A DNA stretch of 64,000 nucleotides from Macrobrachium rosenbergii (GCF_040412425.1 NC_089755.1:50556798-50620797), one strand, 5' to 3'; shown: positions 14,278 through 26,159, numbered from the stretch's first letter. The notes: a model not told the origin generated them from the sequence alone. Program-made: numbers and translations.

Positions 14278-14764
14278 CAGGCTAAAAACTATATTTGTGT
14301 GAACGCGCGCACTCATACTTATGTTTTAGTTGCGTATCTCGAGAACTCGAGAATATATAAATATGATATCTGGCAGATAAATTCTTTTAGTGATCGCGAG
14401 ATGATTGACATTCGGGAGAAATTATGCCAGTTATGATCATCTCGTGAGACGATTTCTCCCTGAAATTAATCATCGCGAGATCACCTAGGAGATATATCCG
14501 CCAAGTTTCACCGTTCTTGAGAAATTCTGCCAATACTGCTGACATACATAAAAACAAACAAGTGTAAGTATTACCACTTGGTAACAGCGATGCAGAGACC
14601 GTAAAATTGTCTCTGAAACGAAAGAGATCTGGTCTCCAAGATTTTTTTTTTTTTACAGCACGTTCTTTTCCTTTTCCGAATTTCGTGGACAAGAGTTTTT
14701 TTTTTCCCCCAGTGCCTACTGTTCTAGGAGAGAGCACTTCAGCTAGAGTGTGAAGTTTTCGGCT

Positions 14765-14885
14765 CTTATTAAGATACATTATACGCAAGGGACCAAGTTT
14801 CCTAAATTTGATTCCCAAACAAGGTTCTGCTTTTTTCAGAAGTAGATTTTGCAGTGTCAATTCTTATTCTTAGAAGGGAACAGTC

Positions 14886-14955
<70 letters not shown>

Positions 14956-15165
14956 TCCTTGCCTGCCTGTGACGACGATAAAATCCTCATTTAAATCGGC
15001 TTCCTATAAGAGGTTTATCAAGTACATTTTTTTCATGAAGTTTCAGATCGCAAGTTCTTGTTTTCTTTGCAGTGCCGGCAATGGAAAAGTCTCCATGCAA
15101 AAAATGATTCTTTTCCGGAAGTTTATCGAAAGAGTTCACAATATGCAAATGCATCCAGTGTCATT
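14765..15165. repeat. Diverged direct duplication, copy b
   Basis: Partner of 13345-13740, offset about 1.42 kb. Shared blocks include CGCAAGGGACCAAGTTTCCT, the (GA)n array, CTGTGACGACGATAAAATCC, ATGGAAAAGTCTCCATGC and ATATGCAAATGCAT. The P1 element and its (TA)n arrays lie between the two copies, so they arrived after or during the duplication. Confidence 0.55.
14889..14953. repeat. (GA)n microsatellite in duplication copy b
   Basis: Perfect (GA)n, 65 bp. Confidence 0.95.
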
Positions 15166-15899
15166 TGCTGATGACCGGGTAAGAGGAATTCTTCGAAATA
15201 GCGTCCCTTTGGTGGAAACTTTGTATGGGAAAACTAGAGATATGATATTACCAAATCAGCAAACGTTAAAAGTGTTCTGATCAGTCTTCGTGAAGCTTAA
15301 TTATGATAGGTTCAAAAAGCTCACTCGGTAATTAAGATACGGTAGGTGTTAGTATAGATTATTTATATAAATTAAAATGCGGGTAGTATTGGCTGATTTA
15401 GATAGCGTCTAGTGTGTATTATAAAGCAGTCTTGCCAACAGGAATATGAAAAAAGACGAAAAACAGACCGAAATAGTGGAGTGCTTTTCATAAATCATTT
15501 AGTTAGGGTGACATGAAATTCAGATCTTAGTGACAAAGATACGGTATAAAGTGGGTAAAGTCACTTGTAGATGAAGTAGAAAAGGAAAGCTTGTAAAATG
15601 TTTGAACGAGAAACATTTGTCCTGAGATGAATGTTTCTGCTGACAGCAGTGTTTGTCAAGAGAGCGTGACCAGAAACCAGTAAGAAAGAATTGAACACTT
15701 AACGAATGCTGGTAACTCTGCATTTGTATCTGTTTTTGGAAAACCTTCATGATACGAAAGCAGCATAATTCACGCTGACCTGTCGTTTTAATTCATGTCT
15801 GAAAAGCTCAGATGCTGAAGTGAAGGAAAATTGCGAAATAGTTTTTCCAAGCGTTTTTATATTCCACCGGTGTGCAATCACGTCGTTTTAATATGACGA

Positions 15900-16155
15900 G
15901 GTGGCTTTGCTGTTTTTCCCCCTGGCTTAAGAAGAAAATAGCATGTATTTTATTTCGTAACCAGCCTACAGGCAAGAGGGATTAGTGTCCATTATTTTTC
16001 TCCTTGGATTATAGAGAAAGAACGATCTCCTATTTTCTTTGTCTGGCTTACGGCAAAAGTAGTAAGTCTATTTTCTAAACTTTCTCCCTGGCGTAGGAAG
16101 AAGGGAGAACGATGTCCTATGTTTCCTTCCCCCGCTTGGGAAGAAAGATTTGAGC
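15900..16155. repeat. Degenerate ~60-80-bp tandem repeat
   Basis: TTTTTCCCCCTGGCTTAAGA, TTTTTCTCCTTGGATTATAG, TTGTCTGGCTTACGGC, CTTTCTCCCTGGCGTAGGAA and TTCCCCCGCTTGGGAAGAAA recur, several followed by ACGATCTCCTAT or ACGATGTCCTAT. Old, diverged units. Confidence 0.55.
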
Positions 16156-17545
16156 CTTAAATCTCATCTCTTTCACTTCAAGAGCTAATCAGTCCTGTAG
16201 GCTATAAAAAGCAGGCTCAAGTCACACACTTCATTATGACGATTAATTCTCCTTAGGCTGAGATAAGTTCCTCATCGTCCTATATAAAATGCAATACCGA
16301 TATTGAGGGAGATAAGGACACTCCATCTTGAATGTTAAGCAGGGTAAAATCGAACGTCAAGGAGAATAACAGGAATAAAGAGAAGTATAGACGACGGCAC
16401 AGAAACACATGTTCTTGCAACTTATCACATAATAGCATTTGTTTTTTGTTATGTTTTGTGCAAAGCTAAAATCATGCGATGTCACTCACGCCCGGACGTG
16501 TAGCACTCAAGTTTCCTTTGGTGTAAAGTTTTGGAGCATGATGCTGAACGGCGTCACAGAATACGTGCTCGTGTGCTATCGCCGCACTATAAAGAGACGA
16601 CGTGAAAACTTCAGGACGAATTGTGTGTGAAACGTATGTGAAGTGAATACAAAGTGTATTCAAGAATACCTTTTGAGGGAGCTTCCTGTGATGCCGATAC
16701 CTTTGAATAAAGAAATTGAAGAAGAAAAATTGAAGCTTGTAAATGATATTGAGGGGGGGCGATGATGAAGACAAAAAATAAATAGCAATTGATAAGTGCA
16801 TAAGAAATATATCAATAAAATGGAACAGACTTCTCATTTCATTTGAAGGTTTTCCAAGTACTGCTCAGAGCATTACATCGTAAGAGAAAAGCTAGAACGG
16901 TGGTGACATTGTGGGCTGGTAAAGAAGAAAATAACTTGGCAGGACAACATAAAAGACATCTCTGTGAATAAAGAAATAATGAGGTGTACAGCGAGTTTAA
17001 AGGAGAAGGTGTCCGCCTCAAGCTCTCTTGATAACGCAAGTTAGACTTTAGAGAGTGATGTATAGAAGCCTCTGTGAAGATACAAAAAGAAGAAGGGAAA
17101 AATAATTTTCAGCGTAATTTTCAAGTTTTTTTTGGTCATATATAACAATAGACCTGTTTTTGGAGGAGAAAAGAAAATCTTCACCGTTTGTGGATTAATG
17201 AAAATCATAAGCTAGAGAAAAGTAAGCATCTAACAATGGTTCCTCCATAACAGGACGTTGTTATGATGCATCATAAACACTCTTGTACCTCGTTCATGCC
17301 GGTGTAAGTGAAACGTAATTTTTCTAGATAGGAAGCGTTGCCAAATCACACAGGACTTTGTGTTTGTAGGGTATAGCAAGCGAGGTGTCAAATATGGCGT
17401 CTAAACTTGGAATTCACTTTTCAGCAATCCACGGAAGTGAGCAATGGCCTTTCTTGTCTCCGTGGAAGACTTGCGTGGATCATATTAATTTATTGTTAAT
17501 GTGAATGACGTGGCAGTTGACAATTCGTGTGTTGTGAAAACGAAA

Positions 17546-17845
17546 TTCCCCGTAGGGGGTTAGTGCCGTCAGTGCACCTCACGCGGTGTATTGCAGGCAA
17601 TACTTAAGGTCCTCTGCAGCGTGCCTTCGGCCCCTAGCTACAACCCCTTTCATTCCTTTTACTGTTCCTCCGTTCATATTCTCTTCCAGCTTACTTTCCA
17701 CCCTCTCCAAACAATTGTTTCATAGTGCAGCTGCGAGGTTTTCCTCCTGTTACACATTTAAACCCTCTCCTCTCAATTTACCTTTCAGCGCCGAATGACC
17801 TCATAGGTCCCAGCGCTTGGCCTTTGGTCTATATTTCACATTTCC
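17546..17845 (+). mobile_element. Interspersed retroelement-like family X, copy 1
   Basis: First of four copies of a ~300-bp family. Shared landmarks are CCCCGTAGGGGGTTAGTGCC, CAGTGCACCTCACGCGGTG, GCAGCGTGCCTTCGGCCCCT, CTTACTTTCCACCCTCTCC, GAATGACCTCATAGGTCCCA and GCGCTTGGCCTTTGG. In other copies the end after TTTGGCC carries a short ATTCA-type pentamer tail, which suggests a SINE or LINE 3' end; in this copy that tail is lost. No tRNA-type promoter is visible. Internal open frames are incidental. Confidence 0.65.
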
Positions 17846-19276
17846 AGTTAAAACGATATGATCACCAAAATGACGCAGATTCGATCCAACACAACAAATT
17901 TTGACAAAATACTTTTGAATTCCGGCACAGTAGGTTTCCGTTTCCATACCAATTAGACTTCAAGCTGTTGAGACCTGTACAGCAACACTTATTAGAAAAC
18001 TCCTTTTAACTCTTGAGCGAAAAAGCGGAAAACGTTAGAATTTCCCTTTCAAGCAAAGCAAAATCTCTTATATTCCGAGCATTGCCGTCATAAGTATTGC
18101 GAAGTAAAAGGAGGCTTTTACCGGCAAGCCCGGTGCAAAACCTTTTGAAAAGAATGGAGGAGACTATTACTAAATCCCGGAGGCGGGACGCGGGAGAGAC
18201 CAAATCCTCGGGCCCACAGCTGGATGCGAATAATGAATTTCAGGAGCCTGAATTGATATCTACAGTTGAAATACATTTTTAGGTTTCAGCGAGACGTGAT
18301 AGGTTGAGTGGGTATGGAGGCGCTAGTGGATGTGCGCTTCTTGAAAATTTCTTTAGCATCCCGTCTTAATTTCCGAGACGTTTGGGTAAACAACGAACAG
18401 AAAACTAGAGCTGATAATTCACGAGGAGGGGAAAAAAGTAAGCAGAGTCTTTGGGAAAGTGTCGCGCCGTAATATAAAACGTATTTTGAATCGATATTAG
18501 ATTTCTCGGTTATTTCAGTAAATTGAATGTAATGCAACATCTGGTATCAAAGAGAGGAGGCTAATTTAGTCATAAACTCTCGACAAAAAGTTTTATAAAA
18601 AAAAAAACACTTTTCCAGATAAGAAAAAATATCTGAAAGATATTTTTCAAAACATTGATGGTATAATGAGACAAAGTGGAAGAAAAGACAAAGGGGAACA
18701 AGTACGAGGAGGCTGACAAAGGTCTTTCAAAATTGGACGTATTAAAAACGATTTTTTTTGTTGCTCTCTAGCGTCACTACAACCCACACTACCGCTAGCA
18801 CCAGACTTACTGTTTGTTGCATCTTTCATTAACGATATGTTAACCCTTCTCTCAGTCCCGCTCTTTTATCCATGACTGGTACCGGCATTAAAGTGTTACC
18901 TGCCAATGAGGCGATTCTACAGTAAGGATTCAAAAACAGATCATAGTCACCCACGAATAATAAAAGGTATAATTAAAGGTATCATTAAAGAAATGAGACG
19001 TGTTCTCGCTACAATAAGTCGCCTCGGCATTCCAAAAACAAACGTGAATGACAAACAACTCGTTGTTATTTGCTGCAAGAACGTGCTAGCTCGCATCCTG
19101 ACAGATAGGACAAGACATAAAAATGTGGTTATGACTGGTATGCCAAAAAAAAAGAAGGCCATGCTACATGCGAGGTATTTTTATAGTTCGAGCCTCAAGA
19201 CCGAGTTGGAAGGGCCTTCCACAATTTACAGAATCTGTATTGTTACTAAATATTAAATCGGTACAATTACAAAGCT

Positions 19277-19301
19277 CGAGAGATTCTTCTCGGTATACGT
19301 A

Positions 19302-19367
<66 letters not shown>

Positions 19368-19395
19368 GTGTGAGAGATTCTTCTCAAGACACGTA

Positions 19396-19447
<52 letters not shown>
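19277..19447. repeat. Two (TTA)n arrays with duplicated leader
   Basis: GAGAGATTCTTCTCGGTATACG and GAGAGATTCTTCTCAAGACACG (each ending GTAG) lead into (TTA)n arrays of ~65 bp (19302-19367) and ~50 bp (19397-19446). GAGA...TCTC makes the leader a small palindrome. Confidence 0.85.
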
Positions 19448-20005
19448 GCATAAATAATAATTTACATTGGTTATTCAGTATAAACATGGCGAGGACGTTA
19501 AGGATAGAATGACAGGATGACGTGTCAAACGATCTTCTCATTTCCGCCCTCTCTGCTCTCATGTCAGTAATTATGCTTTGTCGTTTATTTAACCCTTTTC
19601 GCATGAAAGAAAAAGGGCATTTCAAGGTCGGACCTCGTATTGCCCTTCGTGTGATAAAGAAGGGGAATGCCGCTAGATTCTCATCTTGTCACAGAGAGAG
19701 ATCTCGATCGTAACCTTTATTTAAAAAATGACCTCTTTTTCGTGCTCACTAGACTCCAGTAATTGCATCTCGGTTTAATGTGTATCGTGCTGCACGTAAT
19801 GAACGTCTTACATCATTAAAAAATGCCGGGTAAAGTTTTAATTAACGGTATTTAGGTCATATATGGTACAGTAATGTTTACGTGGCTGTAACACGAGATC
19901 ATTTCTTCTCGCAGGGTCGTGAGTCCAGTATGACACACTTATATAGAATTCTTCATTTGTTTATCCGTTTTCTTGTCGTTTGATTCTCATGGTTTTGCCA
20001 TTATA

Positions 20006-20007
<2 letters not shown>

Positions 20008-20076
<69 letters not shown>
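20008..20076. repeat. (TC)n microsatellite
   Basis: Perfect (CT)n, 69 bp. Confidence 0.95.
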
Positions 20077-20079
<3 letters not shown>

Positions 20080-21500
20080 TTTATTCGGAGTTAAATCTTG
20101 TTTCTGGTATGTGACGTCTGTCATTCTGAAATCAATGTTAGAATTTAATGGCGTTTTTACAGTTGTATTTATGTATTTTTTTTTCTTTAAATAGTTTGCT
20201 ACAACGTTTTGCTTCCCATGTGAAGCCCAGCCCTTATGAAACCCATCCCCTTATGAAACCCAGACCCTGAGAAAACAAAAGAAGCTTGCACCTAAAAGAA
20301 ACGATTAGTTTTGACCTTAGACTTTAATAGCTTTCGTAAAGTTTGTGTGTGTGTATGGGTGTGTTTGTTTATTTACTTGTGATATCAAGTGAATGCAATT
20401 ATTCCGTCAAGTTGAGGAGCCCTGCTCAAAGGATTATGTGAATCTGGTGCTTTGTGCTGAGAAGTCTGTACATCATATACATGTCGTGTTATATGGATGA
20501 TAAACAAACTGGTCAATTACGTTTGGTTGTTGTTTCTTCCTTACAAAGTCTCATTCAATATGCTGTACTGTGAATGAACCTGTTGGACGGAAAACTTCCA
20601 CAAAATTCGCCTCCTGGATGTTGAGTCCTCTTCTTTCAAATGCCTTTATCAATCCATCTATCCTTCCCTTTTAGGTCTTCCTCTCTTTCTCCCTCCCAGG
20701 AATTCCGATTTGTATACTCTTCACCTACTTGTCATCTCCCAATATTTCTACATGACCGAACCATCTTAGAACATGATCCATCCATTCACTTCCACCAACC
20801 CTTTTACCACTTTTCCACATTTCCCCTCTTTTAAATTCTACTTCGTTAACAGTTCATTTATACAGCATCCACCTTTCTTTCCATTTCATTCTGCATCCAC
20901 ACTCCACTTCCTCAGAGGAAAGTTTGGATGCGGAATATCGAGCAGCATCGCCAGTCTCGTGGAAAATCATTGTAAACTTGAACGTCCAACTTAGTTTGAG
21001 TCTCTAGAGGAGAGACGACTGGCCAGTGATCTGTACATCCTAATCACATTAATGTTATCCTAATTCCCTTCGTCAAGTTTAGCTTTATTTTTAACATATA
21101 GGCTTTCTAATCTGTTTAATAGGAATTTGTGTGCATGTACAAAAGCAATAAAGCATTAAACGGAGATGCATAATAAAAGAATGGCATTCATATCGAGAAT
21201 AGAATTCTGTGTTATAATTAAGTATCATTTTTATGTTATGGCTTAATGATTAGTCAGCTTTACCTACAAGCATGGAAGGTTGATTGCTGAAACTTTACTT
21301 TCATATTCTTACTTTTCAAAGTAAATTCATAAGACAGGAAGCAAATTAGCTTCATTTTTCACAAAATATTAAGTATTCATTTGTTAGTTTATTGGCGTTT
21401 TTATTTTCTTGCGTTTTCACCTTTTTTTTTTTTACAATTGGTCATTCTGTGCAGGGGTTCTGTGCATTGTTTTTTTTCCACGTGGATGTTTGTACTTTGT
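20077..21500. other. Non-coding, no gene seen
   Basis: Pyrimidine-rich on the plus strand between 20600 and 20920, giving Ser/Pro/Phe-rich frames without motifs. No repeats beyond short T-runs. Confidence 0.5.
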
Positions 21501-21501
21501 A

Positions 21502-21575
<74 letters not shown>

Positions 21576-21584
21576 TAATAATAG
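21501..21584. repeat. (AAT)n microsatellite
   Basis: About 84 bp (AAT)n with one AAC unit near its end. Confidence 0.95.
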
Positions 21585-21628
21585 TATTAGTAATAGTATA
21601 ACCATCAAGTGATCGACCATTTTTTCAG

Positions 21629-21631
<3 letters not shown>

Positions 21632-21697
<66 letters not shown>

Positions 21698-21800
21698 ATA
21701 TACATATACATATACAGTATATATATACATATATATAATATATATAATTTATTTATAAGTATATATAATATTTAATTATATATATGTATATATATATATA

Positions 21801-21887
<87 letters not shown>
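21632..21887. repeat. Long compound (TA)n array
   Basis: About 255 bp of (TA)n mixed with TACATATACATATACAG and TTTATTTATAAG-type interruptions, ending in about 75 bp of pure (TA)n. Confidence 0.9.
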
Positions 21888-21889
<2 letters not shown>

Positions 21890-22094
21890 CCAACCATAGT
21901 CCATTTCCACGGTTATTATAAAATCCCTTGTGTGTCCCCCAAAGTGCGATTAAACATCAGTGGGCCTTCCGGTACGTCCCTGAAGCCCTGTTCATATCCG
22001 GAATTCCTATGCTGGAGAAAAACTCGAGTGTCATTATGGGACGGTCGTTTTCTCGGACTAGTCTCTGATGAGGCTGTGGACCGGACTACGTTTT

Positions 22095-22600
22095 CTTAGG
22101 AGAGAAGTCCAGGTTTCTTTCTTTTTTTTATTTTTCGTTGAGCAAATCCAGGTTCTGTTGTTTCTGTGGAAGAAGGGAGATGTCTCGTTTTGAGAAAAAC
22201 TAAAAGTATTGTTGTTCCTCGGGAAGAAAAGAAAATTAATTATTTTTTCTTGCTAAGCAAATCCAGGTTCTGTTGTTTCTTTGGAAGAAGGGAAGTGTCT
22301 CTTTTTTTGAGAGAAACTAAAGGCACTGCTATTGATTGGGAAGAAAAGACAAATATTTGTTTCATTTTCTTGTTAAGCAAATCCAGGTTCTGTTGTTTCT
22401 TTGGAAGAAGGAAAATGTTTCTTTCTGAGAGAAACTAAAGGGACTGTTGTTGCTTGGGAAGGAAAAATTTTTCGTGAGTATAATCTAGGCGCTTTCGTTA
22501 CTTTGTAAGGAAGAAAATACAATTTTTATGGAAAGAAAATATAGGCTGTGTTGTTTCTTTCGAAGAAAAACGTTTTTCTCTTCACGGGAATAAAATATAG
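22095..22600. repeat. ~115-bp tandem repeat, 3 good plus degenerate units
   Basis: AGCAAATCCAGGTTCTGTTG starts units at 22141, 22255 and 22375. Each continues with TTTCTTTGGAAGAAGG, GAGAGAAACTAAAG and GGGAAGAAAAGA. Further decayed units run to about 22700. The 90-codon open frame inside reads the repeat and is not evidence of a gene. Confidence 0.85.
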
Positions 22601-22787
22601 GGTGTAAAAATTACTTAGGCAGGGAGTGCGAGCTTTACATAATCATGGTAATAATCTATTAATTTTTCGGTGGAGGAAATATAGGCATAATTATTTCTTG
22701 AAGAAAGTATCGGATATGTTTTTTTTTTTTTTTCAAATGTACGTTTTCCCATTTTATAATTTTATTCGTGTGAAAATGTAAGGTCAG

Positions 22788-23203
22788 TTTTTTAGTTTTC
22801 TTTAAAAGAAAACTATTGTGGCGGCTTTGTCTGTCCGTCCGCACTTTATTCTGTTCGCACTTTTTCCGTCCGCCCTCAGATCTTAAAAACTACCGAGGCT
22901 GGAGGGCTGGAAATTGGTATGTTGATCATCCACCCTCCAATCATCAAACATACCAAATTGCAGCCCTCTAGCCTCAGTGGTTTTTATTTTATTTAAGGCT
23001 GAAGTTAGCCATAAATCGAGCTTCTGGCAACGATATAAGATAGGCCACCACCGAGCCGTGGTTAAAGTTTCATGGGCCGCGGCTCGTACATCATTATACC
23101 GAGACCATCGAAAGAGAGATCTATTTTCGGTGGCTTTGATTACACGCTGTAGCGGCTGTACAGAAAACTCGATTGCGCTTCAGACCCACTTTTTACTTGT
23201 TTT
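22788..23203 (+). mobile_element. Three-hairpin non-coding element, copy H2
   Basis: Reverse-oriented relative of H1. It begins with AGTTTTCTTTAAAAGAAAACT at 22794, then GTCCGTCCGCAC-type repeats, then the central stem-loop (about 22886-22987) with GGAGGGCTGG on one side and GCAGCCCTCTAGCCTCAG on the other, then TTCTGGCAACGATATAAGAT and AGCGGCTGTACAGAAAACTC. The terminal TTCGCCGAAG hairpin seen in H1 is eroded here to TTGCGCTTCAGACCC. By eye it is roughly 80-85% similar to H1 outside indels. Confidence 0.6.
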
Positions 23204-23459
23204 CCTGTGTTTTCAATGAAGAATTTTTTCTGGCTGTTTTGAAATTCGGGAGTAAACCATTTCTTGCCGGACTATTCACATACCCTCGTTCATACAACCA
23301 TTGTCGTTAACCAATATCACTAAAGGCTTTTCAGGTCATTATAATAGCTGTATCTCACCCATTCTCTGCCTCCCTTTCTCCACGTCATACCGTTAGTCCG
23401 CATCATCATAATATTCGTGTTATCAACAGTATAATCATGTTGCCTCATCATTGTCGTCA

Positions 23460-23925
23460 GTATGATCGTGGTCACGTCATCATCCTCATGTCATCGTGGT
23501 TTTATCATCATCATCATCATAGTTTCCTCCTCACCATCATATCAGTATAATCATCATCATAATTTCTTAGTTTCCTCCTCATCATCATATTCTCATCAGC
23601 ATATCAGTATGAGTATAATCATCATCATCATTTCTTAGTTTCCTCCTCATCATCATATCATCATTATTTCTTAGTTTCCTACTCATCATCGTCATCATCA
23701 TCATCATCATCATCTTCTCATTACATTAGTATAATCATTATCATCATTTCTTAGTTTCTTCATCATCATATCATCATCATTATTTCTTAGTTTCCTCCCC
23801 CTCCTCATCGTCATCATATTCTCATCATCATATCAGTATAATCATCATCATCATTATTTCTTAGTTTCCTCCTTCTCCTCCTCATCATCATATCAGTATA
23901 ACCATCATCATCATCAGCCGTATGC
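23460..23925. repeat. TCA-rich compound minisatellite
   Basis: Blocks of (ATC)n alternate with a recurring TTTCTTAGTTTCCTCCTC motif (23565, 23630, 23668, 23747, 23785 and 23857 approximately) and ATATCAGTATAATCATC. Higher-order unit is about 45-110 bp. Confidence 0.8.
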
Positions 23926-24063
23926 TCTCTCTGGTCTACTCGCGTTCCCCGTATCATTAATTGTATCATTCTCGGGCGGGAGTTACGTCACCTATCACTT
24001 TGCTAGATTGGGTCCCTATGGATGTGCGTTATAAATCTCCACGGAATTAGTTGATTGGCTAAA

Positions 24064-24077
24064 TAGGGGTCTGGAGC

Positions 24078-24120
<43 letters not shown>

Positions 24121-24132
24121 GGTATGGAGCTA

Positions 24133-24188
<56 letters not shown>

Positions 24189-24197
24189 GGGTCTGGA

Positions 24198-24262
<65 letters not shown>

Positions 24263-24314
24263 GGGTACTGGAACTAGCAGAGAGAGAGAGAGAGAGAATA
24301 GGGGTCTGGAGCTA

Positions 24315-24375
<61 letters not shown>
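24064..24375. repeat. Higher-order (GA)n minisatellite
   Basis: Five (GA)n blocks separated by a conserved spacer ATAGGGGTCTGGAGCTAGCA or a close variant (24064, 24117, 24186, 24257, 24297). The (GA)n plus spacer was amplified together. Array lengths vary from 18 to about 56 bp. Confidence 0.85.
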
Positions 24376-24380
<5 letters not shown>

Positions 24381-24694
24381 GCTATTCAATATAGATTACT
24401 TCACTCACGTGAAAAATCAGTAATAGTCGTTCCTCTCTTCCGTACAGACTTACAGGAAGATATACAGACATATTTCACGTGGGCAGACAAATAGACATAA
24501 CAGATGCCTATAGGAAAGTTCATATTTCTAAAAAATGATGCAGAATAGAGCCATAAAAATAAGAAAATGAAGGCGAGAGAGATATTACGGGGAAAAATAA
24601 AGTTTGGGGTTCTGCTTCAGTTATGGACATTTCGTGACCCCACGTTGTCAAGAGAGAGATTAGTATGGATCGGGGCTGATTGAGAACTCACGAG

Positions 24695-24695
<1 letters not shown>

Positions 24696-24772
<77 letters not shown>

Positions 24773-24847
24773 ATATATACATATATATATATACACATAT
24801 ATATAATATATATATTTTATATATATAGCCTATATATATTTATATAT
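24696..24847. repeat. (TA)n array, left arm of the large palindrome
   Basis: Pure (TA)n, then GTATGTATGTATAT and TATATATAGCCTATATATAT before P2 begins. The (TATG) part has no counterpart in the right arm. Confidence 0.9.
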
Positions 24848-25200
24848 GAAATTTTTTATCACCGTGATTTATATACAATCATGAAGCTACAAATGTCGCT
24901 TATTATCAAATTCACGCTGCTCGGGAATATCCCCGATGGGGAATTATCACCGAAGGGGAATTTATAAGTGATAATTGGATTGGTACTGCCGAGCTCAGTG
25001 GGTAGAACGTCGACTGGAGTCGCTGGATAAGTGTCTGTGTCGTGAGATCGAGACTCGGCAGTACCAATCCAATTATCACTTATAAATTCCCTTTCGGTGA
25101 TAATTCCCCGTCGGGGATATTCCCGAGGCAGCGTGAATTTGATATTAAGCGACATTTGTAGCTTCATGATGGTGTATAAATCACGGTGATAAAAAATTTC
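24848..25200. mobile_element. tRNA-cored inverted-repeat element, copy P2 (complete)
   Basis: A ~350-bp near-perfect palindrome. The ends carry TTATCACCGTGAT and its complement; next come arms with the GAAGCTACAAATGTCGCTTA motif, a CCCCGATGGGGAATT motif and ATAAGTGATAATTGGATT. The centre (24982-25065) is bounded by GGTACTGCC and GGCAGTACC. It contains GAGCTCAGTGGGTAGAACG, very like a tRNA D-arm/Pol III box A, and 49 bases later GATCGAGACTC, like a T-loop/box B. Both sides run into (TA)n-type DNA. Inferred: a non-autonomous element whose transcript folds into one long hairpin capped by a tRNA-like domain. No protein is encoded. Confidence 0.6.
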
Positions 25201-25246
25201 ATATATAAATATATATAGGCTATATATATAAAATATATATATTATA

Positions 25247-25328
<82 letters not shown>
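25201..25328. repeat. (TA)n array, right arm of the large palindrome
   Basis: Mirror of the left array: ATATATATAGGCTATATATA first, then about 75 bp of pure (TA)n. Confidence 0.9.
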
Positions 25329-25329
<1 letters not shown>

Positions 25330-25430
25330 CTCGTGAGTTCTCAATCAGCCCTGATCCATACTAATCTCTCTCTTGACAACGTGGGGTCACGAAATGTCCA
25401 TAACTGAAGCAGAACCCCAAACTTTTTTTA

Positions 25431-25670
25431 TTCCCCGATGGGGAATTATAGCCGAAGGGGAATTTATAAGTGATAATTGGATTGGTACTGCCGAGCTCAG
25501 TGGGTAGAACGTCGACTGGAGTCGCTGGATAAGTGTCTGTGTCGTGAGATCGAGACTCGGCAGTACCAATCCAATTATCACTTATAAATTCCCTTTCGGT
25601 GATAATTCCCCGTCGGGGATATTCCCGAGGCAGCGTGAATTTGATATTAAGCGACATTTGTAGCTTCATG

Positions 25671-25672
<2 letters not shown>
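25431..25672. mobile_element. tRNA-cored inverted-repeat element, copy P3 (left-truncated)
   Basis: Nearly base-for-base the same as 24930-25172 of copy P2 but missing the left terminal ~80 bp. It starts at ATTCCCCGATGGGG and ends at GCTTCATGAT, directly joined to (TA)n (25673-25757). The D-arm-like GAGCTCAGTGGGTAGAACG and the T-loop-like segment are intact. Its near-identity to P2 only ~500 bp away points to recent local duplication, template switching or misassembly, not an independent old insertion. Confidence 0.55.

Positions 25673-25757
<85 letters not shown>
25673..25757. repeat. (TA)n flanking element P3
   Basis: Perfect (TA)n, 85 bp, directly after the P3 end. Confidence 0.95.
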
Positions 25758-25760
<3 letters not shown>

Positions 25761-26067
25761 ATATGTATATTTACGTATATTTATCTGTGGTGTGTTTGAT
25801 TGTGTGTATTATAAATCTTTTACTTGTGCAGCTTTCCAACACAGTGAATGAGACCCGCCAAAGCCGAGTAACTGGAAATTACTTGGTTCCTTCTATAGGT
25901 CCAGAAAGTGCCTTGAATATTTTTGGAACTTGTCGAAATCTCTCTCTATGCTCTGCTCGATCTTCGGTACTTGGCTGCTATTTACTTAAAGATAAATGAA
26001 TGGCTGGTAGAATATTTGTTTTCTTAACCAGACGTGTCAGTCGTTTCATTTGGGAATTGTGTATGAA

Positions 26068-26071
<4 letters not shown>

Positions 26072-26157
<86 letters not shown>
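26072..26157. repeat. (GA)n microsatellite
   Basis: Perfect (GA)n, 86 bp, the longest uninterrupted GA run in the window. Confidence 0.95.

Positions 26158-26159
<2 letters not shown>

Larger units (their letters stand above)
15280..19276. other. Non-coding stretch with one family X copy and an old tandem repeat
   Basis: No exon-like island. The 116-codon ATG frame at 18906-19256 has no recognisable domain, and codon use is not distinctive. The remainder is AT-rich unique sequence. Confidence 0.5.
24590..25435. repeat. Large palindrome (~0.83 kb) enclosing copy P2
   Basis: Beyond copy P2, the flanks also mirror each other. The left flank has AGTTTGGGGTTCTGCTTCAG from 24601, then TTGTCAAGAGAGAGATTAGT, TGAGAACTCACGAGAAATAT and (TA)n. 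The right flank has the complements in reverse order, ending near 25422. The unusual TATATAGCCTATATATATTT block is also mirrored. The arms differ mainly in (TA)n length and a few bases. The ~370-410-bp arms exceed the element itself, so flanking DNA was copied into the palindrome. Confidence 0.75.

Noticed and set aside
14969..15280. 103-codon plus frame in duplication copy b
   Set aside because: The frame is not preserved in copy a (13345-13740), so the duplication gives no evidence of coding.
18906..19256. 116-codon ATG frame with a lysine-rich middle
   Set aside because: No domain recognised, internal GGTAT(A/C)ATTAAA duplication, AT-rich codons and no splice context. Left out as a gene.
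24982..25065. Functional tRNA gene
   Set aside because: D-arm and T-loop resemblance is clear, but the T-stem pairs poorly and the anticodon arm is not convincing; treated as a tRNA-derived core.
24848..25200. Hammerhead ribozyme as in Penelope-like elements or retrozymes
   Set aside because: I looked for CTGATGA and GAAA catalytic cores in proper order and did not find them.
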